Source: Nissolia schottii (lineage: Eukaryota; Streptophyta; Magnoliopsida; Fabales; Fabaceae). From it: a stretch of 64,000 nt of DNA. The position numbers and the translations under genes were made by a program. The DNA lies in NCBI GenBank assembly GCA_003254905.1, contig QANU01110351.1, forward strand, positions 298,895 through 362,894, read 5' to 3'. A model generated the notes under the pieces. The model was not told where the DNA came from, did not search any database, and saw nothing but the letters and a program-made list of their open reading frames with translations. Positions 59,690 to 64,000 of this stretch are shown one piece after another (within the stretch, counting starts at the first letter, position 1; the number at the start of each line of letters is the position of its first letter).

Positions 59690-60770
59690 ATCTAAATCTA
59701 TTTTCACATAAAAACATCCAAACAAAAATTACTTCATTGTGAACTCACCTCTAACCAAAATAAAGTTTGAAAAATCAAGTTCATTCAATACCAACTGTCC
59801 AAAATCTAAGCAAATCGCACACTATCCAACTTTTTGTTCTTTTCCCTTTGTTTATCTTTCTAGCCAGATTGTATTTTTCTTTGCCATCTTTTCTTGGCCT
59901 CTTTTTAGCTATCTTCCCCATGTGAGAATATATTTTATTTTATCGCAAAATGACCAAATTGAGTGCAGAAGGAAGAAGAAAAGGAATGTTTGGAACTAGT
60001 GGATTTGGAAACAAAATCATCCTTAGCAAGTTCGATATCACTTTTAGTCAAACTATGAAATTAAAAACTGAGTCAACATCTGGTTTGATAATTTCCCCTT
60101 CCCCTACATGTTGATTACAAAATATGGGTAAGAGCTACTTAGAAGATACTCATTTAACAATATGCACACTTCAATTTGTCAATATTATAGTAACGGCAAA
60201 AATTTTAGTTCTAACATCTAACAAAATAAAAAATTTGAAATGGTCTGTCAAAATATGTAACCCCCACCAAGCTGAGAGTTGTGGAAGCAATCAATCAGTC
60301 TTTGCCTGCAAATAAGAGATTCCAACTATTCAAGTTCAATTCCTTCAGCAACAGCAACAAGTGAAATTAGATATTAATATTGAAGTAGCAAAGAAATGCT
60401 CACAAACAAGACCAAACCATCTGTTACATGCTTATATGACAAAAGGTTCATCCAATTTGTATTAAGCCGGCAGGAAAAATCTTAAAGGAATATGTGATAT
60501 GTAGTCTAAACTACATATTGCAGCAAGTTCCAACAGAATCAAACCATAAATTTTGATACATAGAACTGAAACTTCCAATTCCAAGTTACTCCAACTAGCA
60601 AACAGGAGATGGAGAGTGCTAGAGTCTATGAAAATGAGAAGAAAAATGAACAATGAAAGAAAGGTGAGATGCATAAAAAACAAAAATCCTACAAACTTAA
60701 AAAGACCAATGTTCAAAAAGGATAGCAAACAATTCAGACAAGACATATACTATTTATTTAATAAAGGAGA
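59690..60770. other. Intergenic / 3' region of AS8-like gene
   Basis: AT-rich, no gene supported. The part nearest 60770 is probably 3' UTR. Confidence 0.45.
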
Positions 60771-61533
60771 TTATGACTTTTGACTTTTGGCTTTTTTAAA
60801 AACAAAGTTACCTCTGCGAGAGAACAACTGGCTGTGGAATGCACGTATACTGTTACAGGCAGATGTAGCAAGCAAAGGCAAGTTGTTCTTCATGCCAAAG
60901 AAATCAACTCCCTTGATTGATAAATGCTTTTGCCTAAAGCAAATCAATTTTTCACTGGCTTCTCTTTGCAAGTCAGAGACACAAGGAAAATTTCTAATCC
61001 AGCTATCCCCTGACATGTGTTTCCTAAAAACGAGACCATTGGATTGTGCTAACTCTGATGCAGAGTTTCTTGTTGCCATAATTGCTGGATTAAAAGAAGT
61101 CATACATAAAGTGCATGAGTTTTTAAGCCTAGAAATCTTAGATTCTAAACTACATTATATTTGTATAACTATTTGAGACATCATGATCCCTTACTGCATA
61201 CAAAAAACTCTTTAATTTTTTGGAAAACTTATCTGCACCAAGTTACACTCTCACAATTGAATCAATGGTTAGACATAATAAGAGTGGTTTACCATTATAA
61301 GGAGCTTCAAAGATAAAGTTTGCTGGAAGGCCGATACCAAAGCCAGCCACAGTGAAGCCTACGTTGAATCCAATGCCACAACCGGCTCCAACATAGCCTA
61401 TCACTTCAGGGCCAAACCCAGGACCCCATCCAATACCACAACCAATACCCACACCCATTCCCCATAAGGCTCCATAAGTTGGATGAACTGGGTTCCATCT
61501 TTCATATCTCCTAAACAATCCTTTTATAATCAT
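60771..61533 (-). CDS. Glycine-rich membrane-associated protein, cadmium-induced protein AS8-like
   Basis: Resembles the plant protein annotated as cadmium-induced protein AS8, of unknown function. Two coding exons on the minus strand, 61533-61293 and 61084-60771, GT-AG and in phase, 184 residues. The first exon has a conserved basic start (GLFRRYERWNPVHPTYG) followed by about 45 residues of Gly-rich hydrophobic sequence (GIGCGIGWGPGFGPEVIGY, GFNVGFTVAGFGIGLP) that could form one or two membrane segments. The second exon is polar and Ser/Lys-rich and looks less conserved. A splice acceptor just before the ATG implies a non-coding first exon, perhaps near 62420-62530. AS8-like identity is from memory of the family. 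Confidence 0.75.
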
Positions 61534-61545
61534 TAGGACCTGAGA

Positions 61546-62560
61546 ACAGAGGTCAGTATGAAATCACTTCACAATATTATCGATGAAATGGTAAACCTAA
61601 CCCATAGTTAGCTGGTATACGATAGTTAAACATTCAAATAAAGATAGTTAGCTCACATCCAACTCTTAAGTTATATATAAAAAATCTATCACAGAACCAT
61701 GACATTCGTTGTAAAGTGGTGAGGGTAAATGGTATTGGAAAAAAGAGTCAATGAATCAAAATGGTACAAAAACTAAATTTTTAATGAAGGAATGGAGCGA
61801 ATCCTTAGAGTTAGATGTGTAACGCAATCACAAGCTAGTGACCAACAAAAAGGTCAACCAATGACTATGAAGGTAGTCCAGAACTCAAGAATATATTACA
61901 ATCTTCAAAATTGTATTTTTGAACTGTCCAATGAACCAAAATCTTGCCCGTTAGACTTAAAACCCCGAAGATTTTATCTTTGCACCAACCATGGCTACTT
62001 AAAAACTAACTTGTGCCATTGATCAAACAGCATAAATTGCCAATAATCATTATGGCACTAAAGATTGATGGGGCAGCTTTTATTGGAGCCACCCATATTA
62101 TATAGAAGGGTTACAACTCATAATTAGTTATATGTATGCTAATCTAGCAAGATTTTCCAATCTCCATGTCAAAGATAAGCAGTGTCTCATACAATATAAC
62201 CACCCCCAATTAGAAAAACTCTATCTTTTTATGATATATCTAACATATTCTGCAGGAACTTGCATTTTCACACAACTCTAGGAACCCACACGACCAAGAC
62301 AAACAAACACCAAATAGGAGGATGAACCCTATGTTTTTCAGCACAAACAAACATGACAACAGAATAGAATAAAAAACCCAGAAAGCATAAAAGACAAGGA
62401 AGAAATAGAAGCAGGTAGCCATTACCATAAAAATTCAGGTTTGAAATGAAGCCAAGTGATGTAGTCGCTGTGATTTCTTCGCTTCTCTCTTTTAATCTTT
62501 TAGCTGTGCTTATGGCAGAGGACACGGCAGAGGAGTTGCTTCTGGCTATGTTACTGGATT
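61546..62560 (-). other. Putative 5'-UTR intron and promoter of the AS8-like gene
   Basis: The intron acceptor (CAG|GTCCTAATG) lies 10 or so bases before the ATG. The segment to about 62530 has no other supported gene; a possible leader exon with donor AATTTTTATGGTAATG lies near 62420. Confidence 0.4.
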
Positions 62561-62939
62561 TGGTGTGTATTTATAATTACCATAAAAATAATTGGAGTGA
62601 AAATAGAGTGTAATTTTAATTTTTATACACTTCTTTTTTTGGTTAAAAAAGAACAAAAGTTATAAACAAAAGGAAAGAGGAAAATAAAAAGTAAAATGGG
62701 AATCAATGGATGGAGAGCGAATAATAGTTTTACACTTTTGCTTATACAAAATTTTGTTTGTGGCATGATCATAAAAAAATTTATTCATAAAGAAGTTTAA
62801 TATCATTTAAAAATTGAAAAAGATATATCAAATTTATGTGTTATTAAAAATCTGTAACTTGAGCATTTGTTGTCCATATAAATACAACAATAACAACCTC
62901 AACATTTTTTTTTCCTTCTCACTCTTTTTTCTAAAAACA

Positions 62940-63540
62940 TAATCTTTTTAAAGACTCAAATTACTTACATCTCATCCCAACACCCAATTTTTCACTCTCT
63001 TCTCATGATTTTGTAATCTTTCAAAATATCAGCATGTGATTTATCAATCTCTCATAATTCCTTCTTTGTTTCTTCTCGTTATCTCTCTCTTTCTTTGTTT
63101 CTCTCCTTAACCTCTCTTAACTCTTTATCTCTCTTTTTGCACTTTTTAAAATTTAACTTCGCTCAGGAATCACGTTACAGTGAATTGTTAGTGATGAAGT
63201 GAGTGAGTATACATGTGAGTGAAACATTTGGAAACAAAATAAAAATTTAAAAAACTACAATCCAAAAAATTAGGAGAAAAAAGGTTTGAGAGCGTGAGGA
63301 ATTCTCAATTATTTTTATGGTTGCAATTAGACATAGTTTCTTAGTGGTAACTTTTTCGCATCACAAAGTCAAACGTGTCACATGCAATATTCACACTATT
63401 GTATCCTAAAATTGAAATTAATAATGCTTTCAGTTTCAAAATTGAACTTAGTTCATGAATCACATTATAGTCATATGACAATGATGAAGTGAATGAGTTT
63501 ACATGCAAACGAAACATTTGGAAGTTGTTATGATATAAAT
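62940..63540. repeat. Dispersed repeat, copy B
   Basis: Counterpart of 18.30-18.78 and 19.24-19.52 kb inside PLGG1 intron 4. Same word order and orientation, about 80% alike by eye; lacks the ~290-bp array and the SINE, so those are likely later additions to copy A, or were never part of the element. Confidence 0.75.
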
Positions 63541-63856
63541 CTGGGTTTGAGATACCCATCATAGTTCCAAGATAAGTTTCGCTTATCTGCATCTGACATA
63601 CTATGAGCACTCAACCCATTGAACCTGAGATTCTATAACGGATCAGAATTGTGGGAGCAATCAATAACGCCGGCCATAACGGTTATAAACCTATAAAGAG
63701 ATTTCATGGGGTATTATTGTATGCACGACTTATAAATGAGCTCGTGATGGCCTTAGGAACGGTTACAAGTACCTCCTAACAGTAGAACCAGAACGATCAC
63801 CTAAAGCGATATATAAGCATGAACTTCAATCATACTCAAGTATGTTCTCTAACTAC
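63541..63856. other. Unidentified repeat-like segment
   Basis: Less AT-rich than its surroundings, with inverse words CCATAACGGTTATA / GGAACGGTTACA. It may be part of an old LTR-type fossil because of its composition and a TATATAAG-like box near 63812, but no ends are visible. Confidence 0.3.
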
Positions 63857-64000
63857 TAGGGGTGAACACGGGTCGTACCCAACCCGTCGACCCGCCAAAT
63901 CCGACCCAATCCGACCCGGGCGGGTCAGACCCGAACGATCCGCTTAAATAGACGGGTCGAGTCTCAGATTTGAAATCCTAAACCCGACCCGACCCGCGAC
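63857..64000. mobile_element. GGGTCG-rich DNA transposon end, cut by window edge
   Basis: Begins TAGGGGTGAACACGGGTCG, followed by many ACCCG/CGGGT words in both orientations. This matches the general look of plant hAT-like non-autonomous elements that start TAGGGGTG. The right end lies outside the window. Confidence 0.5.

Noticed and set aside
1-64000. CRISPR arrays, bacterial operons, rRNA genes
   Set aside because: None seen; repeats here are eukaryotic satellites, SINEs and transposons.

Overview
The window is nuclear DNA from a flowering plant, most likely a legume close to soybean. It shows AT-rich intergenic DNA, many short GT-AG introns, plant-only families (PLATZ, WEB, PLGG1, chromomethylase), tRNA-derived plant SINEs and legume-type transposon ends. 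Species is inferred from general resemblance only. I see no prokaryotic features, CRISPR array or convincing tRNA/rRNA gene.

Layout, left to right. 1.57-3.04 kb (-): PLATZ zinc-binding protein. 4.9-6.7 kb: broken Ty1/copia fossil. 7.0-7.95 kb: two tandem non-autonomous transposon-like copies, followed by a lone 3' exon of a heavy-metal-associated (HMA) protein at 8.94-9.10 kb and a cluster of short repeats that may be a CACTA element end (9.57-10.14 kb). 12.3-14.3 kb (-): WEB-family coiled-coil protein. 16.7-22.4 kb (-): PLGG1, the chloroplast glycolate/glycerate translocator, with a 3-kb intron full of repeats. 24.4-26.1 kb (-): multi-pass membrane protein. 26.2-30.3 kb: no gene; minisatellite and a well-preserved SINE. 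30.5-40.3 kb (+): 23-exon chromomethylase, CMT2-like. 41.0-44.0 kb (+): CobW/ZNG1-type GTPase. 44.6-45.9 kb (-): pinoresinol-lariciresinol-reductase-like enzyme. 46.2-47.7 kb: inverted higher-order tandem repeat. 48.8-50.7 kb (+): DUF716/TMEM45 membrane protein. 52.2-56.7 kb (-): MOB1. 58.1-59.7 kb: MULE-like DNA transposon with about 220-bp terminal inverted repeats. 60.8-61.5 kb (-): glycine-rich AS8-like protein. 62.9-64.0 kb: repeats related to those inside the PLGG1 intron, then a GGGTCG-type element cut by the window end.

The genes form no operon or obvious pathway cluster. WEB (chloroplast movement) and PLGG1 (photorespiration) are both chloroplast-related neighbours on one strand, which may be chance. 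For each multi-exon gene I built the exon chain by hand from splice sites; all chains keep one open frame from ATG to stop and match family lengths, so these host genes appear intact.

I found no clear undescribed biological system. The most unusual items are the inverted higher-order repeat at 46-47.7 kb, a possible uORF stop/re-start arrangement plus a GC-AG intron and a 51-bp coding repeat in the chromomethylase gene, a duplicated snRNA-type promoter signature at 11.1-11.3 kb, and a repeat-packed PLGG1 intron whose repeats reappear 44 kb away.
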